A stretch of 58,836 nt of DNA from Clostridiaceae bacterium. GTDB taxonomy: Bacteria; Bacillota; Clostridia; DSM-8532. The DNA lies in NCBI GenBank assembly GCA_012728095.1, contig JAAYFU010000066.1:1-58836 (forward strand), written 5' to 3'. Positions 10,117 to 18,174 of this stretch are shown here, one piece after another. Each line of letters begins with the position of its first letter. The stretch's first letter is position 1. The translations under genes were made by a program, and so were the position numbers. The notes beneath the pieces are model-generated. The model saw only the letters and a program-made list of their open reading frames with translations, was not told the DNA's origin and ran no database searches.

Positions 10117-10878
10117 TGACGTATAGACAGGGACAAAAAACGTCAAATAAATATCCGGAAAATCCTCTCAGTTGTGTTGATAGTGGCAGGGGCACTCTTG
10201 ATCCTGGTTCCTGCCGTCATGACTTATATTAATACAAAACGGAATAACGATGTAATTGAAGAGTTTTTGAAACAAACGGAAGAGGCGTTGTCAGCCATAG
10301 GGAACGAAGAGGTAGAAGACATAGGGGATGAAGAGGTAGAAGTCTTTTATATTCCTCCCGAATTGGGCGGAATCGGTGAAACAGCCCCGACAATAACCCC
10401 TTCGTCTGAAGCTTCCCGGGAAGATGAGACTTTAGAATCGCCGGTACCTGTTAAGAAGCCAAGAATGAGCAAGGAGGAAATGCTTAAGCGTACCACAGGG
10501 ATTTTAATTATTCCGAAAATAGATGTAGAGATGCTTATAATGGACGGAGTGGACGAGGATACTTTGCGGGTGGCTGTCGGAAGGCTCCCATATACCGACA
10601 ATCTCGACGAGGTTGGTAATTGCGTGTTGGCGGGACATCGCAGCTATACCTTCGGCAAATACCTGAATCGTTTGAACGAACTGGATATCGGGGACAAAAT
10701 TATTGTCCGGACCAAGGACAAAACGTTGAATTATACGATTTATGCGACAAAAATCATTGAACCAGACGACTTTTCAATAATTGAAAAGAACGGAGATGAC
10801 AAGATACTTACAGTATTCACCTGTCATCCGCCGGGAGTGGGTTCCCACAGGCTGGTGGTACAGGCAAAACAGGATTAG
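10116..10878 (+). CDS. Class D-like sortase with a frame break near its start
   Basis: The continuous frame from GTG 10174 gives 234 residues: a membrane segment, an acidic linker, then a sortase fold. The catalytic triad is readable: His in L-A-G-H-R-S-Y, Cys in V-F-T-C-H-P-P, Arg in S-H-R-L-V-V. Such enzymes attach proteins to the wall or join pilin-like subunits. GTG 10174 has no ribosome binding site and would start inside the membrane helix. ATG 10116-10118, overlapping the rarA stop, begins M-T-Y-R-Q-G-Q-K; removing one A from the run 10135-10140 would join it to R-Q-I-N-I-R-K-I-L-S, a natural charged N-terminus. So this is a recent one-base frameshift, transcriptional slippage, a sequencing error, or a rare start codon. 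No substrate with a sorting motif is in the window. Confidence 0.72.
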
Positions 10879-10920
10879 CATTTTGTAATAAAAAATTCTT
10901 AAAAATAAAGTTATATAGAG

Positions 10921-10960
10921 AAGGAGCCGTGCAATCAATGGTTGGCACGGCTCCTTTATT
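10921..10960. terminator. Terminator between the sortase and the NlpC/P60 remnant
   Basis: AAGGAGCCGTGC (10921-10932) pairs with GCACGGCTCCTT (10945-10956), 12 bp, followed by a short T-rich stretch. A-rich sequence before the stem allows function from both sides. Confidence 0.8.
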
Positions 10961-10961
10961 G

Positions 10962-11075
10962 TTACTTGATTACTCGTCTGGAGCCAATATAATGTTCAGT
11001 ATAATAGGCGGATGTATGGCTTGAAATCGTTACCTCACCCTTTCCCGAACTTGCATGTATAAATTGGTGTTTTTG
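10962..11075 (-). pseudogene. C-terminal remnant of an NlpC/P60 family peptidase
   Basis: On the minus strand the last 37 or so codons read Q-F-I-H-A-S-S-G-K-G-E-V-T-I-S-S and then Y-I-G-S-R-R-V-I-K-stop. This is the characteristic end of NlpC/P60 peptidoglycan endopeptidases, including the family's 'F-I-H-A-S-S' strand. The sequence upstream on that strand does not continue the domain: the Cys and His region is absent and the open frame there is AT-rich noise. It is therefore a 5'-deleted relic, orphaned between the sortase and gltX. Confidence 0.7.
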
Positions 11076-11207
11076 GGCGCCCTTTTGGGCATACCCATTG
11101 TAAACGATGATGAGGGACTGGTTCAACAAGTAAATTATGTTAATAGTATTTATAAGTAATAAATGGTAATAATTATGATTATGAAGCGAAATCAGAGCAA
11201 TATTAAA

Positions 11208-11290
11208 GGCTGTCACATCCGGATTTCATGTCACAGGTTATGGCTTCATAGATTTCATAGCTATGACATATTCCGGATTTGATGACAGCC
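11208..11290 (-). terminator. Long imperfect hairpin downstream of gltX
   Basis: GGCTGTCA (11208-11215) and TGACAGCC (11283-11290) close an 83-nt structure with additional paired ATCCGGA/TCCGGAT blocks. Read in the direction of gltX the stem is followed by TTTAAT, so it can serve as the gltX terminator. Its length is more like a small palindromic element than a usual terminator. Confidence 0.5.
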
Positions 11291-11309
11291 CTGAAGTTAC
11301 TATATGTTA

Positions 11310-12782
11310 TTATTCAGTCGCGGCCAATGCTTTTTCCAGTCGTTCTATTCCTATTCGTATCCTTCTTAAAGTCTCGTTTTTGCCAAGTATATCGGCGATT
11401 TCAATCGCACCGCCGGGGGTTACTTCCCAACCCGTGATAGCTGTACGAATTGGCCAGAGCATTTGTCCGTTTTTTATCCCGAGGCGTTCTACCAATGCTA
11501 TGAGACTGTCATGGATGGAGGTTTCATTCCAGTCCTGGATACCTTCCAATACAGGCAAAGCTTCTTTTAAACTGTTGAGCGAATTTTCCAGGGTAGTTTT
11601 CATTTTTTTGTGGACATAGATGTTGAGATCATAATCGCATAATTCATTGAAAAAGCCTACCTTGGACGGAATTTCGGTCAAAACCTCCGTTCTTGTGTGT
11701 AATAACCTGCTTACCTTAAATAAATCTATCTCCTTATTGGTTATGCTTTTTTTTAGGTAGGGCAGGGCGAGTTCGTAGAATTCTTCAGGAGTCTTTGCCC
11801 TGATATACTGGGCATTAAACCACCTTAACTTATCCATGTCAAAGGCTGAAGGCGATTTGCTTATATTCTTAATATTAAATACCTTTTCCAACTCGGAAAG
11901 CGTGAAAATCTCCTGGTTCGTGTCGGGAGACCAGCCCAGAAGCGCTATATAGTTGATTATGGCTTCCACAAGGTAACCCATTTGAAGTAAGTCCTCAAAA
12001 CTAGCATCACCTTTACGCTTGGAAATTTTTGAGCCATCCGGCTTGACTATCAGGGGAAGATGGACATAAACCGGGATCTCCCAGCCGAACGCTTCGTACA
12101 GGAGATTGTATTTCGGGGTAGAAGTAAGATATTCGCTTCCTCTTACAACATGAGTAATATTCATGAGATGGTCGTCTATGACGTTGGCAAAATTATATGT
12201 GGGAAGACCGTCACTTTTAATCAGGATCTGATCTTCCAGAGTGCTGTTATCGACTGTTATTGTACCGTAAACAACATCCTCAAAGGTTGTGGTTCCTTCC
12301 CTCGGCATCTTCTGGCGAATGACATAGGGCTCCTTGTTTCTTAGCTTTTCCTCTATTTCTTCCTTTGAAAGGTTCAGACAATGACGATCGTACATAAATG
12401 TCTGATTTTTTTTCTCGCATTCAGCCCTCAGGGCATCCAGCCTTTCCTTGGAACAAAAACAATAATAGGCATGCCCTTTTTCTATTAATTCCAAGGCATA
12501 GGGAAGATAGGTGTCCTTTCTTTGGCTCTGAACATACGGCGCATAAGGCCCGCCTATATCAGGACCCTCATCATGCTTCATACCGCATAATTCCAAGGTA
12601 TTATAAATAACATCAACGGCACCTTCCACATAGCGTTCCTGGTCGGTATCCTCAATCCGCAGGATAAACTTGCCGTTTTGGGATTTTGCAATGAGATATT
12701 CATATAATGCGGTGCGCAAGTTTCCAATATGCATGTACCCGGTGGGGCTTGGCGCAAAACGTGTTCTAACCTGACGTTCCAT
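11310..12782 (-). CDS. gltX: Glutamate--tRNA ligase
   Basis: A 490-residue class I aminoacyl-tRNA synthetase charging tRNA with glutamate, probably also tRNA-Gln as in most Firmicutes (family knowledge). HIGH motif: [10 protein letters not shown] near residue 12. KMSKS counterpart: K-I-S-K-R-K-G near 255. A Cys-rich insertion (Y-Y-C-F-C-S-K with later C and H-C) lies near residue 107. Family-typical length. Transcribed divergently from the sigma factor. No T-box leader is visible in the 240-bp intergenic region. Confidence 0.95.
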   Translation of the reverse strand: MERQVRTRFAPSPTGYMHIGNLRTALYEYLIAKSQNGKFILRIEDTDQERYVEGAVDVIYNTLELCGMKHDEGPDIGGPYAPYVQSQRKDTYLPYALELIEKGHAYYCFCSKERLDALRAECEKKNQTFMYDRHCLNLSKEEIEEKLRNKEPYVIRQKMPREGTTTFEDVVYGTITVDNSTLEDQILIKSDGLPTYNFANVIDDHLMNITHVVRGSEYLTSTPKYNLLYEAFGWEIPVYVHLPLIVKPDGSKISKRKGDASFEDLLQMGYLVEAIINYIALLGWSPDTNQEIFTLSELEKVFNIKNISKSPSAFDMDKLRWFNAQYIRAKTPEEFYELALPYLKKSITNKEIDLFKVSRLLHTRTEVLTEIPSKVGFFNELCDYDLNIYVHKKMKTTLENSLNSLKEALPVLEGIQDWNETSIHDSLIALVERLGIKNGQMLWPIRTAITGWEVTPGGAIEIADILGKNETLRRIRIGIERLEKALAATE

Positions 12783-12900
12783 AAAATCTTTCCTTCCGTA
12801 TATTGTATTTTGTCTATGTAAAGTTAAACCTTATCTTTACATAATATCAATGATATTATATATGATAATGTCAACATATTACAGTATTATATTCTTAAGA

Positions 12901-12929
12901 TTGGGATAATCCTCAACTGTGTATATAAT
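12901..12929 (+). promoter_or_regulatory. Promoter of the ECF sigma factor operon
   Basis: TTGGGA (12901-12906), a 17-bp spacer and TATAAT (12924-12929). The box overlaps the first possible GTG codon of the frame (12919), which argues for the downstream translation start at 13027. Confidence 0.6.
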
Positions 12930-13026
12930 AAGTCTTTCAAAGTGTGTTGTATTAAAGTATAATTCTATTAATGAACCAAAAACAGATATTATTCGTCAAA
13001 TAAAACGAAGGAGGGAGCTGAAAATT

Positions 13027-13560
13027 TTGACTCCTCCAGATAAAAACAGAGAGATAGATATAAATAAGGAGATATCTAGACTGGTCGAAGAATATGGCAA
13101 TGATGTTTTAAGAATAGCCATGGTTATATTAAAATCAAAAGAACTGGCAGAAGATGTGTTTCAGGAAACGTTTCTCAGGGTTGTCCGTTCTTATTCGAAT
13201 TACCGCCGTGAGAGCAGCGAAAAAACCTGGATAATCAGTATCGCAGTTAACGTTTGCCGTGATTACATGAGAAGTGCCTGGAAAAGACGGGTGGTTGTTA
13301 CCGATGACTTTATTACATATTCTTCCGACAATGATACTGAAGAAATAATTGAAAAAAGAAGAGAAAAACAGGCTTTGATAAATTCTATAATGAAACTGCC
13401 GGACAAATACAGGGAAGTTATTCTTCTTTTTTACTACCAGGAGATGGGGGTTAATGAGATAGCAAAAATTTTGAAGATTCCGGGGGGAACTGTGAAAAGC
13501 AGGCTGTTTAAAGCAAGGACAATGCTTCACGACATGATTGGAGGTGAGGCTCATGGCTGA
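13027..13560 (+). CDS. ECF-type RNA polymerase sigma factor
   Basis: A 177-residue sigma-70 family factor of the extracytoplasmic function type. Region 2 includes S-K-E-L-A-E-D-V-F-Q-E-T-F near residue 43. Region 4 includes L-P-D-K-Y-R-E-V and the helix-turn-helix M-G-V-N-E-I-A-K-I-L-K-I-P-G-G-T-V-K-S-R near 140. The start TTG 13027 is chosen because AAGGAGGG lies 11 nt upstream and the promoter overlaps earlier codons. It overlaps the following membrane protein gene by 8 nt, the standard sigma/anti-sigma coupling. Confidence 0.88.
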   Translation: MTPPDKNREIDINKEISRLVEEYGNDVLRIAMVILKSKELAEDVFQETFLRVVRSYSNYRRESSEKTWIISIAVNVCRDYMRSAWKRRVVVTDDFITYSSDNDTEEIIEKRREKQALINSIMKLPDKYREVILLFYYQEMGVNEIAKILKIPGGTVKSRLFKARTMLHDMIGGEAHG

Positions 13561-14710
13561 ATCAAATGAAAGAAAGGCACCATTTTCTGTCTCTGATGAC
13601 ATGATTAAAGAGACTTTAAAGTCCGGGTTGACCGGCATAAAAGCCTCGGATAAGCTTATTAATATTACTTTGGAAAGATGTCAGACAGAAATTGAGAAGA
13701 AGCAAAAGAAAGACTCAAGAAAATTTATTATCATGACATATAAACTGGGCGCTCCGCTGGCGGCAGGAGCGTTGGCTTTGGTGCTTATTTTAAACAGCGG
13801 CGGGCTTTTTACGAAAAAGACGTACAGCGGTACGCCAACCGCTATGGAGGGGCCTGTCCCGTCGGCTGCCGCAGTACCGGAAGATGCAGCCGGATCCGTT
13901 AATATCAATACGGATGAACAGGTTGCAAGTTATGGCTTTGCTGCTCCGCAGGTAGCGTCTGAAAGCACGAGACTACCGGGGAAAGGCACTCAAATGCCTG
14001 AAGAGCCATCAAGCGGCTTATCAGTGATGCGATTTGGCGAGGATACCGCTGCGCTGAATTCATTGGCTAACCGTTCTGCAAATAATGACGAGCCGTCCCC
14101 GGATAAACTGGATAGATTATTTACGGCTATAACCGAACTGTATAATCTGAAAAACGGGACAAAGCTTGGTCTTGCGAAAGAAGGCATTACCCGTATTTAT
14201 ACCCTGCCAAAAAGCGGAGTGAATGCCGAAACACTGCAGAAGGCAAACGATTTCCATGAAATATTAAGCGGCGAGGGTTACTGGGCTTTACCGCTGAAAA
14301 ACCAGGAAGGTATTATTGATACTGTTTTAACCGTTGCGGAAGAAGCAAATAACAATCCCGCAGGGACTTCCGTATCGGACAGTGATACTGTTTATTCGGT
14401 TGAAGAAAAGGAATTTATTGTTTCTTCATTGGAAAAAGGAAGTTTTATAGGTTCGGAACTGTATGAACTGTTTGACAAAAACGCAATATCAGGTTTAATA
14501 CGCGAAGCAGGCTATAAGTATGATAATAAGTCAGAAATGATTATTGCAGACATTAATTACGGGACTGATTTTATTGTACTGACACAGGCTGAAAATGAAA
14601 AACTTGTAGTACCCCTACTGACTAATGAAGGTTTATTCGGAGTCGTGAACAGGAAAGTATATACATGGCCTGAATTTGTAAGAACAATAAGCTCCGGCTT
14701 GGGACAGTGA
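13553..14710 (+). CDS. Probable membrane anti-sigma factor
   Basis: A 385-residue single-pass membrane protein. A cytoplasmic N-terminus of about 65 residues precedes one transmembrane helix (L-G-A-P-L-A-A-G-A-L-A-L-V-L-I-L), then a long extracellular part with a Ser/Pro/Ala linker and a C-terminal globular half that I do not recognise. The position after, and 8-nt overlap with, the ECF sigma gene imply an anti-sigma role. The zinc-binding H-x3-C-x2-C motif of ZAS anti-sigma factors is absent, so identification rests on context and topology. ATG 13553 follows GGAGGTGAGG. Confidence 0.65.
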   Translation: MAESNERKAPFSVSDDMIKETLKSGLTGIKASDKLINITLERCQTEIEKKQKKDSRKFIIMTYKLGAPLAAGALALVLILNSGGLFTKKTYSGTPTAMEGPVPSAAAVPEDAAGSVNINTDEQVASYGFAAPQVASESTRLPGKGTQMPEEPSSGLSVMRFGEDTAALNSLANRSANNDEPSPDKLDRLFTAITELYNLKNGTKLGLAKEGITRIYTLPKSGVNAETLQKANDFHEILSGEGYWALPLKNQEGIIDTVLTVAEEANNNPAGTSVSDSDTVYSVEEKEFIVSSLEKGSFIGSELYELFDKNAISGLIREAGYKYDNKSEMIIADINYGTDFIVLTQAENEKLVVPLLTNEGLFGVVNRKVYTWPEFVRTISSGLGQ

Positions 14711-14731
14711 TATAAACTGTCCCTGTTTTTT
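14701..14731 (+). terminator. Terminator of the sigma/anti-sigma operon
   Basis: GGGACAG (14701-14707) pairs with CTGTCCC (14717-14723), followed by a T-run. The stem overlaps the stop codon region. Confidence 0.7.
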
Positions 14732-14788
14732 CGACAAAAAGCAAGTTATAATAAGAAATTTCCAGTGATAAAAAAGTTGATAAAGGGG

Positions 14789-14818
14789 TTGACAAGAGAT
14801 ACGGACCTCATGTAATAT
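14789..14818 (+). promoter_or_regulatory. Promoter of tRNA-Tyr
   Basis: TTGACA (14789-14794), an 18-bp spacer and TAATAT (14813-14818), about 40 bp before the tRNA. Confidence 0.65.
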
Positions 14819-14857
14819 AGTTAATGCGGTTCGCGAGAGAGCCGAAAAAAAGGTTAT

Positions 14858-14942
14858 GGGAGAATTCCCGAGTGGCCAAAGGGGGCAGACTGTAAATCTG
14901 TTGTCACTGACTTCGGTGGTTCGAATCCACCTTCTCCCACCA
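14858..14942 (+). tRNA. tRNA-Tyr (anticodon GTA)
   Basis: The acceptor arms GGGAGAA (14858-14864) and TTCTCCC (14932-14938) pair over 7 bp, followed by A and an encoded CCA. The anticodon loop reads CTGTAAA with anticodon GTA. A long variable arm typical of bacterial tRNA-Tyr is present, and the T-arm GGTGG-TTCGAAT-CCACC is canonical. Both Tyr codons would be read by this tRNA, which is also a substrate for the Tgt encoded nearby. Confidence 0.95.
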
Positions 14943-14949
14943 GCAATGG

Positions 14950-14992
14950 TACCGCGGAAGAATACAATGGTATTTTTCCGCGGTATTTTATT
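14950..14992 (+). terminator. Terminator of tRNA-Tyr
   Basis: ACCGCGGAA (14951-14959) pairs with TTCCGCGGT (14976-14984), followed by ATTTTATTTT. Confidence 0.8.
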
Positions 14993-15002
14993 TTCACCGA
15001 AA

Positions 15003-15125
15003 ATGAAAGCAAAAAGTCCATGGATGAATGAAATAGACGAATATGTATTTAGAGTTACCGGTAAAGACGCAACGGGGAAGGTAATTATCACGAATTTAGG
15101 GAACACGGAAAATCAGCATGGCTGA
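15003..15125 (+). CDS. Small hypothetical open frame of 40 codons (doubtful)
   Basis: ATG 15003 to TGA 15125 encodes a short polar peptide with a strand-like segment (V-F-R-V-T-G-K-D, then V-I-I-T-N). No ribosome binding site precedes it and it follows directly on the tRNA terminator. It may be a gene relic. The remaining sequence up to the nrdD promoter holds nothing else I can identify. Confidence 0.2.
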   Translation: MKAKSPWMNEIDEYVFRVTGKDATGKVIITNLGNTENQHG

Positions 15126-15181
15126 AAGCGGCTCTTTTGTAAGATGCAAAAGTATTCGGTTCTTTGATTATTATAATTCTA

Positions 15182-15211
15182 TTGACATCCAATAATTTGT
15201 GCCCTTAAAAT
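15182..15211 (+). promoter_or_regulatory. Promoter of nrdDG
   Basis: TTGACA (15182-15187), an 18-bp spacer and TAAAAT (15206-15211). Two NrdR-like boxes overlap the spacer and the region just downstream. Confidence 0.7.
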
Positions 15212-15234
15212 AAAATAAATACAATATATTGTAC
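15188..15234 (+). promoter_or_regulatory. Pair of NrdR boxes controlling nrdDG
   Basis: The downstream box contains CAATATATTG (15222-15231) inside the 14-bp palindrome 15220-15233 and matches the NrdR core CwAtATaTwG fully. The upstream box CAATAATTTG (15190-15199) matches 8 of 10 positions. Their centres are 32 bp apart, the three-helical-turn spacing known for NrdR. NrdR-ATP/dATP would block the promoter when dNTPs are plentiful. Confidence 0.72.
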
Positions 15235-15258
15235 TTATTTAAACACTATGGAGGGCTT

Positions 15259-17583
15259 ATGTTTACCAATATACAAAAGAGAGACGGAAGAATTGTTCCC
15301 TATAATATTGAGAAAATTGCCAACGCGATTGAGAAGGCCATGAAAGCGGCCGGACGAAATGAGCCAGGTGAGAGTTTCAGGCTTGCAAAACTGGTTGAAG
15401 AAAGACTGATTGAAAAGTACGACGGGCAGACACCGGATATTGAAAGTATCCAGGATTGTGTTGAAGAGATTCTTATGGAAAACGGCTATGCTTTTGTAGC
15501 CAAGAAATATATTTTGTACCGTTCAGAACGAAGCCTTGCCCGTGAGCGGAATTCCAACCTGATGCGTATCTATGACGAGCTTACCAATAAGTCTGCGAGT
15601 CTCAGCGATATAAAAAGGGATAATGCGAATATTGACGGGGATACGGCCATGGGGATCATGCTTAAATACGGTTCTGAGGGAGCCAAGGATTATTATGAGA
15701 AATTTGTACTGACTCCCCAGCAGGCTAAAGCCCATAAAGAAGGAGATATACATATTCATGATTTTGATTTCTATACTCTTACAACAACCTGTTGCCAAAT
15801 AGATATAAAGAAACTGTTCAAAGGCGGATTTTCAACAGGTCATGGTTATCTGAGGGAGCCTAACAGCATTCACAGCTATGCTGCGCTGGCATGTATTGCC
15901 ATACAGTCCAACCAAAACGATCAGCACGGAGGCCAGAGTATACCTAATTTCGATTACGGTCTTGCCCCCGGAGTTGTAAAGACCTATAAAAAACTATATA
16001 TTTCAAACTTCCACAAAGCTATTGCCCTGTTGATTCCTGACTCGGGAATAACGAGGGAAGATATAAAGAAAATAATATCCGGAATAGAAGAAAAATTCGG
16101 GCTTTATCCGTCCATTGAGATGTCTTTGGAATATAAAGAAAAAGAAAAAGAGGCCCTGCTTCCAATAATAGGTGATGAAAACATATATGACAGGATACAT
16201 TCTTTTGCCGCAAGTCTTGCCCTTGAAGAGACAGAGAAGGAAACGGCCCAGGCCATGGAAGGGCTGATTCATAATTTAAACACCATGCACAGCAGGGCAG
16301 GGGCACAAACACCCTTTTCAAGCATAAACTACGGAACCGATACTTCTCCCGAGGGACGAATGATCATACGAAATGTATTATTGGCGACGGAAGCCGGGCT
16401 CGGAAACGGCGAGACGCCTATTTTCCCGATACATATCTTTAAGGTTAAGGAAGGTGTCAACTATAATCCCGGAGATCCCAACTATGATTTGTTCAAACTG
16501 GCATGCCGCGTGAGCGCGAAGCGGCTTTTCCCCAATTTCGCATTCCTTGATGCGCCCTTCAATAAGGCTTATTACAAGGAGGGGCACCCTGAGACAGAAG
16601 TGGCTTACATGGGATGCCGTACAAGGGTACTGGGAAACGTATATGACAGGAACAATGAAATTACATACGGCAGAGGAAATCTAAGCTTTACTTCAATCAA
16701 TCTGCCCCGTATAGCAATAAACAGCAAAGGTAATGTGGAATGGTTCTTTGAAGAATTGGAGAGAAAACTGGATCTTGTTACAAAACAGCTGCTGGACAGA
16801 TTCCAGATACAGGCCTCGAAAACGGTAAGGAATTTTCCGTTTTTAATGGGGCAGGGAATATGGATAGGCTCGGACAAGCTTTCCGTTGATGACAAGATTG
16901 GAGAGGTACTTAAACACGGAACATTATCTGTCGGATTTATTGGCCTTGCCGAGGCTCTTGTGGCGCTTACAGGCAGCCATCACGGCCAGACTGCCGAATC
17001 CCGGAATCTTGGCCTTGAAATAGTAGGTTTTATGCGGGATTACCTGGATCGCTTAAGCGCAGAGAAACAGCTTAACTTCACACTTCTTGCCACGCCTGCC
17101 GAAGGACTCGCCGGGAGATTCTTAAGGCTTGACAGGAAGAAGTTTGGTATAATTCCCGGAGTGACCGACAGGGAATATTACACCAACAGCTTCCATATTC
17201 CGGTGTATTTCCCCATTTCGGCGTATGAAAAGATCCGGATAGAGGCACCATACCACGCCCTTACCAACGCAGGCCACATCACTTATGTAGAGTTGGACGG
17301 CGATCCTGTCAAAAACCTTAAAGCCTTTGAACAGATAATACGTACCATGAAGGAATCTGGAATAGGTTATGGCTCGATAAACCATCCTGTGGACAGGGAT
17401 CCTGTCTGCAGTTACACCGGCATTATTGATGATGTATGCCCCAAATGCGGCAGAAAAGAAAGCGATAGCCCGTATAAATTTGAAAGAATCAGGCGTATCA
17501 CGGGTTACCTGGTTGGTACTCTTGACAGGTTCAACGACGCAAAACGGGCGGAGGTGGCGGATCGTGTCAAGCACAGCATCTGA
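15259..17583 (+). CDS. nrdD: Anaerobic ribonucleoside-triphosphate reductase (class III)
   Basis: A 774-residue glycyl-radical enzyme reducing NTPs to dNTPs under anoxia. Domains: N-terminal ATP-cone for allosteric control (about 1-90, beginning F-T-N-I-Q-K-R-D-G-R), a large catalytic barrel, and a C-terminal glycyl-radical loop R-R-I-T-G-Y-L-V-G followed by D-R-F-N-D-A-K. The C-terminal zinc site reads D-P-V-C-S-Y-T-G then C-P-K-C-G: only three of the usual four Cys, with Asp where the first Cys normally stands. ATG 15259 follows GGAGGG. It overlaps nrdG by 20 nt and is preceded by NrdR boxes. Confidence 0.95.
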   Translation: MFTNIQKRDGRIVPYNIEKIANAIEKAMKAAGRNEPGESFRLAKLVEERLIEKYDGQTPDIESIQDCVEEILMENGYAFVAKKYILYRSERSLARERNSNLMRIYDELTNKSASLSDIKRDNANIDGDTAMGIMLKYGSEGAKDYYEKFVLTPQQAKAHKEGDIHIHDFDFYTLTTTCCQIDIKKLFKGGFSTGHGYLREPNSIHSYAALACIAIQSNQNDQHGGQSIPNFDYGLAPGVVKTYKKLYISNFHKAIALLIPDSGITREDIKKIISGIEEKFGLYPSIEMSLEYKEKEKEALLPIIGDENIYDRIHSFAASLALEETEKETAQAMEGLIHNLNTMHSRAGAQTPFSSINYGTDTSPEGRMIIRNVLLATEAGLGNGETPIFPIHIFKVKEGVNYNPGDPNYDLFKLACRVSAKRLFPNFAFLDAPFNKAYYKEGHPETEVAYMGCRTRVLGNVYDRNNEITYGRGNLSFTSINLPRIAINSKGNVEWFFEELERKLDLVTKQLLDRFQIQASKTVRNFPFLMGQGIWIGSDKLSVDDKIGEVLKHGTLSVGFIGLAEALVALTGSHHGQTAESRNLGLEIVGFMRDYLDRLSAEKQLNFTLLATPAEGLAGRFLRLDRKKFGIIPGVTDREYYTNSFHIPVYFPISAYEKIRIEAPYHALTNAGHITYVELDGDPVKNLKAFEQIIRTMKESGIGYGSINHPVDRDPVCSYTGIIDDVCPKCGRKESDSPYKFERIRRITGYLVGTLDRFNDAKRAEVADRVKHSI

Positions 17584-18109
17584 CAAAATTCGAGTAGCCG
17601 GCATTGTCAATGATTCTATTACCGACGGTCCCGGCTTAAGACTGACATTATTTGTGCAGGGATGCGAGAGAAACTGTCCGGGATGCCATAATGAAGCGGC
17701 TTTACCGATGGGCGGCGGAAAACTTTATGATCCGCGGGAGATTATGGATATAATCAGGAAGGATCCAATGCTTTCAGGCGTTACATTCAGCGGGGGAGAG
17801 CCTATGCTTCAGGCAAAGGCTCTTTTGCCTTTGGCACGTATGATAAAAGACGCAGGGCTTGACCTTGCCGTTTACACAGGATATACATTTGAAGAATTAC
17901 TTGAGCAGAATGATGCAGCGGTTATGGAACTTTTGTCATATGCCGACACACTGATAGACGGTCCGTTTATACTTGAAAAAAGAACCCTCAGCCTGAATTT
18001 CAGGGGTTCAAGCAACCAGCGTATATTGAATCTGAAAGAATCCTTAAAACATGGCATGGCAGTTTTGGAACACAATCCTGACTGGACAGGAGAATATGGT
18101 ATGCTATAA
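17564..18109 (+). CDS. nrdG: Anaerobic ribonucleotide reductase activating protein
   Basis: A 181-residue radical SAM enzyme that generates the glycyl radical on NrdD. The iron-sulfur motif is C-E-R-N-C-P-G-C near residue 34 (C-x3-C-x2-C), followed by F-S-G-G-E-P-M near 78 for SAM binding. GTG 17564 is taken as start: GGAGGTGG lies 6 nt upstream, inside the end of nrdD, so translation is coupled. Family-typical length. Confidence 0.92.
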   Translation: MSSTASDKIRVAGIVNDSITDGPGLRLTLFVQGCERNCPGCHNEAALPMGGGKLYDPREIMDIIRKDPMLSGVTFSGGEPMLQAKALLPLARMIKDAGLDLAVYTGYTFEELLEQNDAAVMELLSYADTLIDGPFILEKRTLSLNFRGSSNQRILNLKESLKHGMAVLEHNPDWTGEYGML

Positions 18110-18174
18110 TTCATTTTCAAGCGCAAAATTTGCTATACTAATTCGGTACGCATCGATTGTTTCGGAGGAACCTC

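Noticed and set aside
11263..11619. Plus-strand frame of 118 codons opposite the 3' end of gltX
   Set aside because: Antisense shadow of gltX without a start signal.
14856..15002. Plus-strand protein frame through tRNA-Tyr
   Set aside because: The first part is the tRNA itself and its terminator; only the 40-codon tail after 15003 was kept as a doubtful entry.
14633..15106. Minus-strand frame of 157 codons covering the tRNA-Tyr gene
   Set aside because: It runs across the tRNA, its terminator and the anti-sigma gene end; a typical artefact of reading tRNA DNA.
18101..18138. Promoter before the ABC exporter (TATACT at 18133)
   Set aside because: The -10 is plausible but no -35 stands at a fitting distance; the operon may also be read from nrdDG.
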